From MED-G105 sp050331095 (GTDB lineage Bacteria > Pseudomonadota > Alphaproteobacteria > Caulobacterales > Parvularculaceae): DNA of 64,000 nucleotides. Both the position numbers and the translations under genes were made by a program. This document shows positions 26,310 to 35,439 of this stretch, piece after piece. The first letter of the stretch is position 1. Each line of letters opens with the position of its first letter. The notes under the pieces were generated by a model. That model was not told the DNA's origin. It saw only the letters and a program-made list of their open reading frames with translations, and did no database searches. The stretch covers positions 1-64,000 of the forward strand of contig JBHJHE010000005.1 in the NCBI GenBank assembly GCA_050331095.1, in the 5' to 3' direction.

Positions 26310-28130
26310 TCAGATCGGCTGCGTGGCCTGGTCGAGCCAAGACGCGGTCTCCGGCGGTACAGCCGGGCCGATCGTTTCGCGCACGCGCGCGTGGTAGGCG
26401 TTCAACCAGTCTCGCTCGGCCGGGCTCAGGAGGTCGGGGACGATCAGACGACGGTCGATAGGCGCCAGCGTCAACGTCTCGAACCCCATCATCGCCCGGT
26501 CGCCGCCCGCCACCTCCTCATGCGGCATGACGATGAGTAGGTTTTCGATCCGTATACCGTATTCGCCGGCGTTGTAGTTGCCGGGCTCGTTGGAGACGAT
26601 CATGCCGGGGCGCAGCGGCTCGGCGTGGCGGGCGTTCTTGGAGATCCCTTGCGGGCCTTCATGGACGCCGAGAAAAGCGCCGACGCCGTGGCCCGTGCCG
26701 TGGTCGTAGTCGAGGCCTTTCGACCAGAGCGGCGCGCGGGCGAGGGCGTCGAGCTGTTGGCCCGTCGTGCCCTCGGGGAAGCGCGCGGTGGCGATTGCGA
26801 TGTGGCCCTTCAGAACGCGGGTGAAGCGGTCGCGCATTTCCTCCGTTGGCGTCCCGATCGGAACGGTGCGGGTGACGTCGGTCGTGCCGTCCTGATACTG
26901 AGCGCCGGAATCGACGAGGAAGAGTTCGCCGACGGCGAGATTGCGGTTCGTGCGGGCGTTGACGCGGTAGTGAACGATGGCGCCGTGTGGGCCGGAGCCG
27001 GAGATCGTGTCAAAGCTGATGTCGCGCAACGCGCCCGTCTCGCGCCGGAAAGCTTCGAGCGCCTCGACGGCGCGGATCTCGTCCAGGTCCCCATTGGCCG
27101 CGGTCTCGTCGATCCAGTGGAGAAAACGCGCCAAGGGAACGCCGTCGCGCTGGTGGGCGGCGCGCGCGCCTTCGAGTTCGGCGGCGTTCTTGACGGCGCG
27201 TGGCAGGGCGCACGGGTCGGCGAGGTCGACGACCGTCGCGCCGGCTTCGCGCAGAACGACGCCGTACTTCGCCGGCGACAGGGATGGATCGACGGCGACG
27301 CGCGCGCCTGCGGCGCCAAGTTCGCGCAATGCGTCCTCGACGTCCGCCTCGTCGCGCACCGCGACGTCGTCGCCCAACCAGCCGGCGAGGTCATTGCCGA
27401 CCTTCTCCGGCGCGACGAAGAGGCTCGCCGTTCCGTCCGTGTGGACGAGGGCGCGGCCGAGGGCCAGGGGCGTGCGCGACACGTCGCGGCCGCGCACGTT
27501 GAAGAGCCAGGCGATTGACGGCGGCGCAGTGATCAGCGTCGCGTCGGCGCCCGCCTTCTCAACCGCTTCGGCGACCTCGCGGCGCTTGTCGGCCGAGGCG
27601 CGGCCAGCGAACTCCGCGTCATGGCGTTCGATCCGCGCCGTCGGGCGAGGCGGTTGATCCGCCCACGCTGCGGCGACGGGATTGTCGTCGACGGCGACGA
27701 GTTTGAAGCCGGCGCGCTTCGCGGCCGCCTCGAGCTTGGCGACGCCCGCGCCCGTGTGCAGGAGCGGATCGTAGCCGATGCGCGCGCCCTTTGGCGCATG
27801 GTCGGCGAGCCAGACGTCGATCGGCGTCGCCACCAGATCGCAATAGGCGAAGAATGCGTCGTCCGTCTCCTGACGCACTTGGAGCGTATAGCGCCCGTCG
27901 ACGAAGAGCGCCGCCGCGTCGGCCATGATCACGGCCGCGCCCGCCGACCCGGAAAATCCCGTCGCCCAGAGAAGGCGCTCCGCATAGGCCGGAATATACT
28001 CATTCTGATATTCGTCGTCGTGCGGAACGATGAAGCCGTCGAGGCCCATGTCAGCGAGGCGCGCGCGCAGTTTCGGCAGGTGCGCCGAGGCGAAGCTTTT
28101 GTCGGAAACGGGATCGAAGGTCTGGAACAT
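26310..28130 (-). CDS. pepP: Xaa-Pro aminopeptidase (aminopeptidase P, M24B)
   Basis: Metallopeptidase removing N-terminal residues that precede proline. The 606-aa protein has the long architecture with two creatinase-like N-terminal domains (starting with HLPKLRARLADMGLDGFIVPHDDEYQNEY) and a C-terminal pita-bread domain. Metal ligands are visible in DSGAQYQDGTTDVTRT (two Asp), GTGHGVGAFLGVHEGP (His), VSNEPG and RIENLL (two Glu). ATG at 28128-28130 was chosen; the upstream open frame covers a frameshifted regulator. The gene name follows the activity; a different locus name may be used in relatives. Confidence 0.92.
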   Translation of the reverse strand: MFQTFDPVSDKSFASAHLPKLRARLADMGLDGFIVPHDDEYQNEYIPAYAERLLWATGFSGSAGAAVIMADAAALFVDGRYTLQVRQETDDAFFAYCDLVATPIDVWLADHAPKGARIGYDPLLHTGAGVAKLEAAAKRAGFKLVAVDDNPVAAAWADQPPRPTARIERHDAEFAGRASADKRREVAEAVEKAGADATLITAPPSIAWLFNVRGRDVSRTPLALGRALVHTDGTASLFVAPEKVGNDLAGWLGDDVAVRDEADVEDALRELGAAGARVAVDPSLSPAKYGVVLREAGATVVDLADPCALPRAVKNAAELEGARAAHQRDGVPLARFLHWIDETAANGDLDEIRAVEALEAFRRETGALRDISFDTISGSGPHGAIVHYRVNARTNRNLAVGELFLVDSGAQYQDGTTDVTRTVPIGTPTEEMRDRFTRVLKGHIAIATARFPEGTTGQQLDALARAPLWSKGLDYDHGTGHGVGAFLGVHEGPQGISKNARHAEPLRPGMIVSNEPGNYNAGEYGIRIENLLIVMPHEEVAGGDRAMMGFETLTLAPIDRRLIVPDLLSPAERDWLNAYHARVRETIGPAVPPETASWLDQATQPI

Positions 28131-28167
28131 GGCGCGCGGAAGGTCCTCGTGGTTTGCGCCGCCGAGT

Positions 28168-28435
28168 TTAAGGCCGACGGGCCTCGCTCTCAATCGTCCG
28201 CCGGTCGTCCTCCGCCTCCGACAAGAAGTCGTCGACGCCGACGCTGAGAGCTGCGGCGAGTTTTTGCAGCGTGGCGGCCGAAACGACGGACGAGGGGTCG
28301 CGCCCGACGCCGCTGACGGTCGCCGCGCGCGCCGGCCTTCTTCGCGCGCTCCGCCCGCGTCAAACCGGCGCGCGGCAAGACGGCGGGCTCGTCGCCGTTC
28401 GGGACGCATAGACGCCGAGCTTGGTCAGTCGTCAT
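28168..28435 (-). pseudogene. XRE/Cro-CI family HTH regulator, frameshifted
   Basis: A short repressor-like gene upstream of pepP whose reading frame breaks once. Reading from ATG at 28433-28435, the protein runs MTTDQARRL ... GLTRAERAKKAG. The frame then shifts, and the continuing homologous part is ATVSGVGRDPSS, then AATLQKLAAALSVGVDDFL, ending at TAA 28168-28170. This is a typical recognition helix and helix 4/5 of an XRE domain. The span of 268 nt is not a multiple of three. Either a natural frameshift or a one-base sequencing error between about 28318 and 28335. Confidence 0.6.
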
Positions 28436-28467
28436 CGACCCACTTGCATCATTCGCGAGCCGGGCCG

Positions 28468-29415
28468 CTAACGCCGCACCAGGAGGAGCACGGGCCAGGT
28501 GGCGTGCTCCAGACGGTTGAGGAGGCGGAAGCCGGCGGCGTCATAGGCGGCCAGGACGTCGTCGGCCTGGTCCGCCATCAGGCCGGCGAGCATGGCGCGG
28601 CCCTTGGATTCGACGAGGCGGCCCATCGCCGGCGCGAAATCGACGAGCGGGCCGGCGAGAATGTTGGCGAAGACGAAGTCGAACGGCGCGCGCGCGGCGA
28701 TCTCGGGATGGTCGAACCCGTCGGCGACGTGAGCTTCGACGAGGTCTGCGACGTCGTTGAGCGCGGCGTTTTCGCGGGCGATCTCGATCGACGTCTCGTC
28801 GATGTCGCTGGCGAGGACCGGCCCCTCCCAGAGCTTGGCTGCGGCGATCGCTAGCGTCGCTGCGCCGCAACCCAGGTCGAAAACCGACGCCGGCGGCAGG
28901 CCGGCGAACCGGCTCAACAGTTCAAGGCACCCAGCGGTCGTCGGATGGTGGCCGGTGCCGAAGGCCTGGTTCGCGTCGATGCGGATAGCGATCGCGCCTT
29001 CGCGGGTCGGCAGTTTGTCGGCGTCGTGGGCGCCGTAGACGAGGAAGCGCCCGGCTTCGACGACGCCAAGGCCCGAGAGCGCGTGGGCGACCCAGTCGCG
29101 CGCCGGCACGGGCGCGGCGCGCGCCGGCCCGATGGCGGTCCAGGCGGGGTCGAACGCGGTTATGCGCGCGTCGACGCCGGCGAGGTCCGTTCCTTCGGGA
29201 AAATATGCCTCAAGCCGCCAAGACGCGGCCTCGTCAGCGGCGTCGTCCTCCTTGATGAGGCTGAGGGGCGGGGCGTCTTCCTCAAAGGCTTCGCTCAGCG
29301 CCATGGCGCCGACGTCGAGCGCGAGCTTGGGGCCGGTCCAGACCGCTTTCACCCACGAGCCCCATTTCTCCGCGGCGCTGCGGCGCCCGTCGCCGCCATT
29401 AGATCGTTCGCTCAC
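28468..29415 (-). CDS. prmA: Ribosomal protein L11 methyltransferase PrmA
   Basis: SAM-dependent trimethylation of ribosomal protein L11. The 315-aa protein has a divergent N-terminal substrate domain, an ANQAFGTGHHPTT block characteristic of PrmA, the SAM loop DLGCGAATLAIAA, a DIDETSIEIA acidic loop, and NILAGPLV, the PrmA form of the catalytic N-I-L motif. I chose GTG29413-29415, which leaves 25 nt after uvrD; ATG at 29454 would overlap uvrD by 14 nt. It lies in the same orientation as the upstream helicase. Confidence 0.9.
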   Translation of the reverse strand: MSERSNGGDGRRSAAEKWGSWVKAVWTGPKLALDVGAMALSEAFEEDAPPLSLIKEDDAADEAASWRLEAYFPEGTDLAGVDARITAFDPAWTAIGPARAAPVPARDWVAHALSGLGVVEAGRFLVYGAHDADKLPTREGAIAIRIDANQAFGTGHHPTTAGCLELLSRFAGLPPASVFDLGCGAATLAIAAAKLWEGPVLASDIDETSIEIARENAALNDVADLVEAHVADGFDHPEIAARAPFDFVFANILAGPLVDFAPAMGRLVESKGRAMLAGLMADQADDVLAAYDAAGFRLLNRLEHATWPVLLLVRR

Positions 29416-29440
29416 GAATTGCCCGCCTTGGCGTTCGCGG

Positions 29441-31765
29441 TCAGGCCGCTTCAAGAAACGTGTCGATGACTTTTTTCGGGCCGGAATGCTCGAAATTCAC
29501 AGTAAGCTTCTGGCCTTCGGCCCCGACGACCTCGCCATAGCCGAACTTCTGGTGGAACACCCGCGTCCCGACGGCGTACTTCGCGACGCCCGGCGCACTG
29601 ACGGAGACTGTGGTCGCGCGCCCGTCGATCGTCGGCGCGGCGGGTTCGGGCCGGCCGGCCGCCGCGCGGGCGCGCCGCCAACCCGGGTTGTCGTAATACG
29701 TATCGTCCTGCAGCCGTGCGCCGTCGAAACGCGAATGGCTGGCGAGCGTGTCGGCCGAGGCGCCGTAAAGCCCGGGCTCGGAGGCGACCTCCACGTGCTC
29801 TTCGGGGAGTTCGTCGACAAAGCGGGATGGGATCGACGCCCGCCACGATCCGTACACCTGTCGGTTCGCGGCGAAGGAGACGCGGCAGCTTTCCCGCGCG
29901 CGGGTGACGCCCACATAGGCGAGGCGGCGCTCCTCTTCCAAGGCCGCCGTCCCGCCCTCGTCGATCGCGCGTTTCGACGGAAAGATCTCTTCCTCCCAGC
30001 CGGGGAGGAAAACGACGGGGAACTCCAGCCCCTTCGCGGCGTGCAGCGTCATGAGCCAGACCTGACCGTCCGCACCCGCCTCATTGTGCTCGGCGACGAG
30101 GGCCACGTGGTCGAGATAGCCGGCGAGCGTGTCGAACTCCGAAACGGCCTGAACGACCTCTTTGAGGTTGTCGACCTTGGAGCCGGCCTTCGGCGATTTC
30201 GAATGGCGCCAGTAGTCGAGATAGCCGGACTCTTCGAGCGCCATTTCCGTCAGGTCCCGCGGGCTCATGTTCGGGACCTCGCGCGACCAGCGCTCGATCA
30301 TGTCGATGAATTTGCGTAAGGCGTTGCGGCCGACGCCGGGCAGGTCGTCGGTCTCGACGAGCCGCCGGCCCGCCTCCATCAGCGTCAGGCCGTTGGCGCG
30401 CGCAAAGGCCGCGAGGGCCTGCATCGTCTGCCCGCCAAGTTTGCGCGCCGGCTTGTTGGCGATGCGGTCGAAGGCGAGATCGTCGTCGTGGGATCGAACG
30501 AGCCGCAGGTACGAGATCGCGTCGCGCGTCTCCTCGCGCTCGTAAAAGCGCGGGCCGCCGACGACGCGGTAGGGCAGGCCGACGGCGTTGAACCGCTCCT
30601 CGAAGGCGCGCATCTGGAACGAGGCGCGCACGAGGACGGCGAGGTCGGAAAGGGATCGGCCGCGCCCGCGTTCAGCCTCTACGTCGTCGCTGACGATGCG
30701 CGCTTCTTCTTCGCCGTCCCAGACGCCGCGTACGAGCACCTTGTCGCCGGCGTCCGATTGGTCCGTCCACAGGGTTTTGCCGAGGCGCGCCTCGTTTTTG
30801 CTGATCAGGGTCGAGGCGGCGGCGAGGATCGCCGGCGTCGAACGGTAATTGCGCTCGAGGCGGATGACCTTGGCGCCCGGAAAATCCTTCTCGAAACGGA
30901 GAATATTCTCCACCTCGGCGCCGCGCCAGCCATAGATCGACTGGTCGTCGTCGCCGACGCAGCAAATGTTCTTCGACTTCCGGGCGAGGAGCCTCAGCCA
31001 TAAATACTGCGCGACGTTCGTATCCTGATATTCGTCGACGAGCAGATAGGCGAACTTGTCCTGGTATTCGCTCAGAACGTCCGGGTTCGCCTGGAAGATC
31101 GTGAGATTGTGGACGAGGAGATCGCCGAAATCGGCGGCGTTCAGCGTTGTCAGGCGCGTTTGATAGGCGCGGTAAAGATCGATCGCGCGACCCTCGGCGA
31201 AGGCGTAGGCCTCGTTCTTCGGAACCTGGCCGGGCGTCAGGCCGCGGTTCTTCCAGCCGTCGATCGTCGCGGCGAGGCCGCGGCCGGTCCAGCGCTTCTC
31301 GTCGAGGCCCGCGTCGACGATCACCTGCTTCGCCAGGCGGATCGCGTCGTCGGCGTCGAGGATCGTGAAGGACGGCTTGAGGCCCGCGAGTTCGGCGTGG
31401 CGGCGCAGGATCATGTTGGCGATCGAGTGGAACGTGCCGAGCCAGCGCATACCCTCGATGCGCTCGCCGATGAGGCCGTGGACGCGCTCGCGCATTTCCC
31501 GCGCCGCCTTGTTGGTGAAGGTGACGGCGAGGATCGTCCACGGCCGCGCCTTGCCAGTGGCCACGAGGTGGGCGAGCCGCGCCGTCAGCGCACGGGTCTT
31601 GCCGGTGCCCGCGCCCGCGAGCATGAGAACCGGCCCCTCGGTCGTCAGAACGGCCTCGCGCTGGGCGTCGTTGAGGCCGTCGAGATAGGGCGCGCCATCG
31701 GTTGCGCCGGCCAGGGGAGGCGCGGCGGCCGCGGCGCGGGCGGAGATCGGTCGCGCGTCGGTCAT
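29441..31765 (-). CDS. uvrD: UvrD/PcrA-family 3'-5' DNA helicase
   Basis: Superfamily 1A helicase for nucleotide-excision and mismatch repair. The protein (774 aa) starts near LNDAQREAVLTTEGPVLMLAGAG, with Walker A AGAGTGKT, motif Ia TFTNKAAREMRERV, DEYQDTN (Walker B), GDDDQSIYGWRGA, the LERNYRS motif, and LMTLHAAKGLEFPVVF and VGVTRARE near the C-terminus. A Tudor-like tail (GTRVFHQKFGYGEVVG) typical of PcrA/UvrD closes it. ATG at 31763-31765 was chosen over an upstream start in non-coding sequence. Confidence 0.94.
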   Translation of the reverse strand: MTDARPISARAAAAAPPLAGATDGAPYLDGLNDAQREAVLTTEGPVLMLAGAGTGKTRALTARLAHLVATGKARPWTILAVTFTNKAAREMRERVHGLIGERIEGMRWLGTFHSIANMILRRHAELAGLKPSFTILDADDAIRLAKQVIVDAGLDEKRWTGRGLAATIDGWKNRGLTPGQVPKNEAYAFAEGRAIDLYRAYQTRLTTLNAADFGDLLVHNLTIFQANPDVLSEYQDKFAYLLVDEYQDTNVAQYLWLRLLARKSKNICCVGDDDQSIYGWRGAEVENILRFEKDFPGAKVIRLERNYRSTPAILAAASTLISKNEARLGKTLWTDQSDAGDKVLVRGVWDGEEEARIVSDDVEAERGRGRSLSDLAVLVRASFQMRAFEERFNAVGLPYRVVGGPRFYEREETRDAISYLRLVRSHDDDLAFDRIANKPARKLGGQTMQALAAFARANGLTLMEAGRRLVETDDLPGVGRNALRKFIDMIERWSREVPNMSPRDLTEMALEESGYLDYWRHSKSPKAGSKVDNLKEVVQAVSEFDTLAGYLDHVALVAEHNEAGADGQVWLMTLHAAKGLEFPVVFLPGWEEEIFPSKRAIDEGGTAALEEERRLAYVGVTRARESCRVSFAANRQVYGSWRASIPSRFVDELPEEHVEVASEPGLYGASADTLASHSRFDGARLQDDTYYDNPGWRRARAAAGRPEPAAPTIDGRATTVSVSAPGVAKYAVGTRVFHQKFGYGEVVGAEGQKLTVNFEHSGPKKVIDTFLEAA

Positions 31766-31916
31766 ATCCGACAATCTAGGCCCGGGAGAACGATTCTGGA
31801 ACGCCTTGACGCGCGGCGCGGCGATCTTGCGCCTTCGTGATCCGCACGTAACGATCAAATAGCTGAATCGCCGTAATGGGATCGGACAAACGCGCAAACT
31901 AAAAAGGGAGCGAGGC

Positions 31917-32255
31917 GTGGCAGGCATATTCGAACTTTACAAGGATAAGCGGGGCGAATTCCGGTTCCGGCTGAAGGCGAGCAACGGCCAGAACATTCTT
32001 GCGAGCGAGGGCTACAAGGAGCGCGGCGGCGCAGAGAACGGGATCGCTTCGGTGAAGAAGAACGCGGCCGATGCGGACCGGTTCGAAAAGCGCGAATCGA
32101 CGAGCGGCAAGCCGTACTTCGTCCTCAAAGCCGCGAACCACCAGGTCATCGGCCAATCGGAAATGTACGAATCCGACGCCGCCTGCGACAACGGCGTTAA
32201 AAGCGTCATGGCGAACGCGCCCGACGCTGAAACGACGGATTTGACCGACGCCTGA
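31917..32255 (+). CDS. YegP-family protein with tandem DUF1508 domains
   Basis: Small cytoplasmic protein of unknown function. Its 112 aa contain two copies of the DUF1508 unit, GEFRFRLKASNGQNILASEGY (residues 14-33 region) and GKPYFVLKAANHQVIGQSEMY in the second half, as in E. coli YegP. GTG31917 is preceded by GGGAGCGAGG. It is divergent from uvrD across about 150 nt and monocistronic, ending in an intrinsic terminator. Confidence 0.88.
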   Translation: MAGIFELYKDKRGEFRFRLKASNGQNILASEGYKERGGAENGIASVKKNAADADRFEKRESTSGKPYFVLKAANHQVIGQSEMYESDAACDNGVKSVMANAPDAETTDLTDA

Positions 32256-32286
32256 GGGCTCGCCGGCGGATTTTCACGCTTCAACG

Positions 32287-32320
32287 AAAAAAGCTCCGAC
32301 AATGGGTGGGAGCTTTTTTT
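32287..32320 (+). terminator. Rho-independent terminator after the YegP-like gene
   Basis: Perfect 11-bp inverted repeat AAAAAAGCTCC / GGAGCTTTTTT with an 11-nt loop, followed by a T run. The A and T tracts on either side let it act in both directions, serving the convergent gene on the minus strand too. Confidence 0.88.
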
Positions 32321-32343
32321 GATCGTGACGCCGGCGCGCGGGG

Positions 32344-33465
32344 TTACGGCGCGGCTTTGCGCAGGTCGATTTGTTCGCGGCAGGCGCTCACGGGCGACGA
32401 GTCGCTTACTTCTATGAACGCGAGGTCGTCGACGATGAACGGCACGGCTTCGCGAGCGCGTTTCTGACGGTCGATCGCTCGGCGGGCGACGCGCTCGGCG
32501 TCATCAATGTAACGCGCGAACCGCAACGGTCGCGCCGGACCGTCCCCGGCCGCGCTCGCCTCGGCGTCGGCGAACAGCGAACGGCCGACCTCGCGATCTC
32601 GACCCGTGGCGATATCGTCCGCCTCGCATGCGATCATCGGGTCAATGCCCGCTTCGACGATCGCTTCAACCTGTTCTTCGGTCCAGGTCTCGCGGCCGTC
32701 TGCGCGCAGGCACTGGTTGATGGTCACGAGATCGACGCCGTCGGCGTCGCCGCGCGGGGCGCTGCGCAAGGGTTTCTCGTCGCGCGGCGCGCCGGTGCTG
32801 CGCACTCGGACCGCGACGCGGTCGAAGCCGCCCACCTCTTCGAAACGGCCGGCGGAGGTCTCGGGCTGGATAACGTCGACGCTCCAGGTGAGGTCCACGG
32901 CCTTGGCGTCGCGTCGTTCCGTCACAAGCTCACCGTCGCGGTAAGCTTCGATGATCGCTTCGAACTCCTCTCCTTCGCGCCCGCCGCTTGGGTAGATCGC
33001 CATCGAGACGGCGCATACTGTCTTTTCGAAATCGACATTGAGCGGCTTCGCCAGGTCGTTGCGATAGTACGCCGCGAACTCGCCGCTTGGCGGCTTCAAA
33101 TACGGACACTTCGAATCGTAGCGGAAGTATCGGGGACCGTCGCAAATCTGTCGGCTCAGCCCGTCTGAGAAGGAGAGTTTGTGGCCGTTCACCGTGGCCT
33201 TCTTGATCGCGTCGCCATGGCCGTTCTTTTTCTCGAAGCCAAGCACAAGCCATGGCGGATCGAATGCGGGATCGAGCTCCTGGTCGAACCCGTGGACGTT
33301 GGTCGACGGGTTGCCGTCGCCGTCATAGTCCGTCGAGCGGCCATCGTGCGGCCCGCCGACGCCGTTGCGGGTCGGTTCGGCCGTCGCCGGGAACGCCGTT
33401 ATCAGCGCCGCGGCGCACGCCGCGGCCGCAACGCGGCGAGCGAAAGATGTCGTGCAATGCGTCAT
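32344..33465 (-). CDS. Secreted protein of unknown function
   Basis: I do not recognise the family. The 373-aa protein has a signal peptide (FARRVAAAACAAALITAFPATA) and a Gly/Asp-rich region just after it with a DYDGDGNPST segment that could bind calcium. A beta-rich central part follows (YPSGGREGEEFEAIIEAYRDGEL), and several scattered cysteines (ICDGPRYF, SKCPYL, TINQCLRAD, IACEADD, VSACREQ) suggest disulfides. The ATG at 33463-33465 has GGGGA upstream on the minus strand and is preferred over GTG at 33475. It converges on the YegP-like gene. Confidence 0.6.
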   Translation of the reverse strand: MTHCTTSFARRVAAAACAAALITAFPATAEPTRNGVGGPHDGRSTDYDGDGNPSTNVHGFDQELDPAFDPPWLVLGFEKKNGHGDAIKKATVNGHKLSFSDGLSRQICDGPRYFRYDSKCPYLKPPSGEFAAYYRNDLAKPLNVDFEKTVCAVSMAIYPSGGREGEEFEAIIEAYRDGELVTERRDAKAVDLTWSVDVIQPETSAGRFEEVGGFDRVAVRVRSTGAPRDEKPLRSAPRGDADGVDLVTINQCLRADGRETWTEEQVEAIVEAGIDPMIACEADDIATGRDREVGRSLFADAEASAAGDGPARPLRFARYIDDAERVARRAIDRQKRAREAVPFIVDDLAFIEVSDSSPVSACREQIDLRKAAP

Positions 33466-33591
33466 ACCAGTCCCCACGCTATGTTAACGTTATACAGCCG
33501 CCGTCGCAGCCGGGCAAACGTTCTCGCGAGCGTCCGCCGGCACGTGGCGGTGGCCGGCGGATCTGCTATGAGGCGGAGCCGCGCGCCCGCG

Positions 33592-33668
33592 GGGCCTGTA
33601 GCTCAATTGGTTAGAGCTGGCGGCTCATAACCGCTAGGTTGGGGGTTCAAGTCCCTCCGGGCCCACCA
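33592..33668 (+). tRNA. tRNA with anticodon CAU, probably tRNA-Ile2 (lysidine type)
   Basis: Full cloverleaf of 77 nt including the encoded CCA. The acceptor stem is GGGCCTG paired with CGGGCCC and one T-G wobble. The D arm is GCTC/GAGC, and the anticodon stem GGCGG/CCGCT encloses loop CTCATAA with anticodon CAT. The T arm has GGTTCAAGTCC. G1-C72 pairing and absence of three G-C pairs in the anticodon stem rule out the initiator. The CTCATAA loop with GGCG/CGCT flanks resembles Ile2 more than elongator Met. Confidence 0.93.
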
Positions 33669-33870
33669 TTTGGTCAATAAAAACAATATCTTATGGATTG
33701 GTCGGGCTTTCCGGTCACAGCCGTTCGCTATCCGCAGCCCATTCGGGTCCACACCGTGTCGACGCCGCGCCGAGAACGGCTAAGCCGAAAACCGACGACA
33801 GCGCCGCGGATGACGGCGGCAGGCTGTTGGCGACACGGCCCGGAGCGACCGGGCGCCGCCGGTCTCAAGC

Positions 33871-34029
33871 ATGTGTGGGCTGATCGCCCTCAGCTTTTCG
33901 CTGATCGCCGCAACTGGGCAACGGCGCGGAGAACTTATGAGCTCGTGCGGAGCCGCGTATCCGACGCTGAAACGGCGTCGTGCGACGCAGACGCCGCCCC
34001 GTCATCAGAACGCGCCGATCGCGGCCTGA
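33871..34029 (+). pseudogene. Possible tyrosine-recombinase (integrase) fragment 3' of the tRNA
   Basis: In the 425 nt between the tRNA and the next gene I see no intact gene. One stretch reads LIALSFSLIAATGQRRGELM, which resembles the catalytic Arg block of phage-type integrases, where leucine-rich sequence precedes T-G-x-R-x-x-E. The frame then becomes non-homologous and stops at 34027-34029. Location immediately after a tRNA 3' end fits a decayed integrase. A longer open frame at 33693-34133 in another phase has no recognisable content. Confidence 0.35.
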
Positions 34030-34093
34030 CTTTGGGTTCGCGAACCGCTCCGAAAAATCCTTCAGCGCTTTGCTCTCGCCACGCGTCCAAACG

Positions 34094-35230
34094 TCAAACG
34101 CCTATGTCGGCCTCGAAATCTTTTTCTCCGTAAGCCCCTGTCGCGTCAGTATTCGAGCGTTCCGTATTCGCCATATATTGACCGGTGGAGATGGTGATAA
34201 AGTTCGAGAAGAACGGATAAAAGGAACTCATCAGGGTCATGACTGACATAACCACGTTGAGGCCCTGCATGAAGAACCGTAGCAGGACGAGCGAAATCAG
34301 GAGATTGGTGAGGGATTCAACCTGGGCGTTTTTGAAAAGCACGAACCACAGGAAAACGATAACCAGCGCGACCGACAGCGAGACGGCGTTGAGAAACTGC
34401 GTGAATGGAGCGAGCGCGAGGCGCATCTGATAGGCCTCGAGAAAGTTCTGGTATTCCGCTTCCTGCGTGATCCGTTTCTGCAAGGTCTCCGCATCATCGA
34501 TGGGCGCCGCCAGAATCTCCTTCAAAAACGCCTTCTTCGAAATGGAGAAGCCGGGCGCGGCGTCTTTCATCTGACGGCTGGTCTGGGATGAATACAGAAT
34601 GAACCGCAGGAAGAGCGGCGATAACAGAAGTATGCCAACGGCAAGCAGCGCGGTAAGCGAAAAGTTGAGCAACAACGACGCGATGAAAGCCAGGGTCGCG
34701 GTGATCGCAGCCGGAATGCCGCTCAACAGAGCCATCAGCATGCGGCCCATAAAGCGCGGCGACTGGTTCTGAAGCTCGCTTTTGAGCGACGGACTAAGCG
34801 GTGCGCCGCCGAGTTCCGCGTGCCGCACCATCCTGAGGCCCTCGGCGTATCGTTCGGTCTCAAAATCGGCGGCGAGCCGAATTGCGTGGCGGCGCGACTT
34901 ATAGAGAATGGCGCCCGCAAACGAGATGAGAAGCGCGATCAGACCCACCCCGATGAAGCCCGCCGTCCGATCGGACTGGGAAATGAGACGCCCGATCAGC
35001 GGGTCCGGCGATATCGAAACGTGGGCGACCAGTTTGGCGGCGGCGACGAACGCGAACGCTTGAAGCAGCGTGCCGCTCAACTCTCCGAAGGCGACGCCGA
35101 GCGCGCGCCGGATCGTGCGCGGCGAAAGGCTGCCGAACAGCCAGACGACGCAAACCTCGAGGCGCCGAAGGATGCTTCGCACCATCTCGCCGGTCGATGA
35201 AAATCGTTCGTCTCCGATCGAGACTTTCAC
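34094..35230 (-). CDS. ABC-exporter-like transmembrane domain protein without ATPase domain
   Basis: The 378-aa protein has six predicted membrane helices in the spacing of a type I ABC exporter: VAFGELSGTLLQAFAFVAAA, TAGFIGVGLIALLISFAGAI, two in the ATLAFIASLLLNF-LLAVGILLLSP region, and two in LSVALVIVFLWFVLF-NLLISLVLLRFF. A cytoplasmic loop (FETERYAEGLRMVRHAEL) resembles the extended intracellular loops of such transporters. No Walker A, signature or Walker B motif follows; the protein ends shortly after the last helix. It may pair with a separate ATPase, or have another role. It begins with GTG. Substrate unknown; a polysaccharide or lipid is plausible from context. Confidence 0.6.
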   Translation of the reverse strand: MKVSIGDERFSSTGEMVRSILRRLEVCVVWLFGSLSPRTIRRALGVAFGELSGTLLQAFAFVAAAKLVAHVSISPDPLIGRLISQSDRTAGFIGVGLIALLISFAGAILYKSRRHAIRLAADFETERYAEGLRMVRHAELGGAPLSPSLKSELQNQSPRFMGRMLMALLSGIPAAITATLAFIASLLLNFSLTALLAVGILLLSPLFLRFILYSSQTSRQMKDAAPGFSISKKAFLKEILAAPIDDAETLQKRITQEAEYQNFLEAYQMRLALAPFTQFLNAVSLSVALVIVFLWFVLFKNAQVESLTNLLISLVLLRFFMQGLNVVMSVMTLMSSFYPFFSNFITISTGQYMANTERSNTDATGAYGEKDFEADIGV

Positions 35231-35439
35231 GCGGTTACCATAGTTTCTCGCGACCGAGTTACGCTTGCGACGCGGCGATTCCTGTCGGAATTTTTAGGCG
35301 AAGCCGGTGGTGCGGGCAAATTGCAGTCCGCCATCAATCGTTGGGGCGCCTGCCGCCATCGCGCCCGTAATCCCGCCCGTCATGGCCTCCGGCGACGGGC
35401 TCCCGGCGGTGGCCGCGCGATCGCCCACGCGGTAATGTA

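Noticed and set aside
33592..33668. Initiator tRNA-Met
   Set aside because: Position 1 pairs normally with 72 and the anticodon stem lacks the three consecutive G-C pairs of initiators.
33693..34133. 146-codon plus-strand ORF after the tRNA
   Set aside because: No domain; the integrase-like block lies in a different phase within it.
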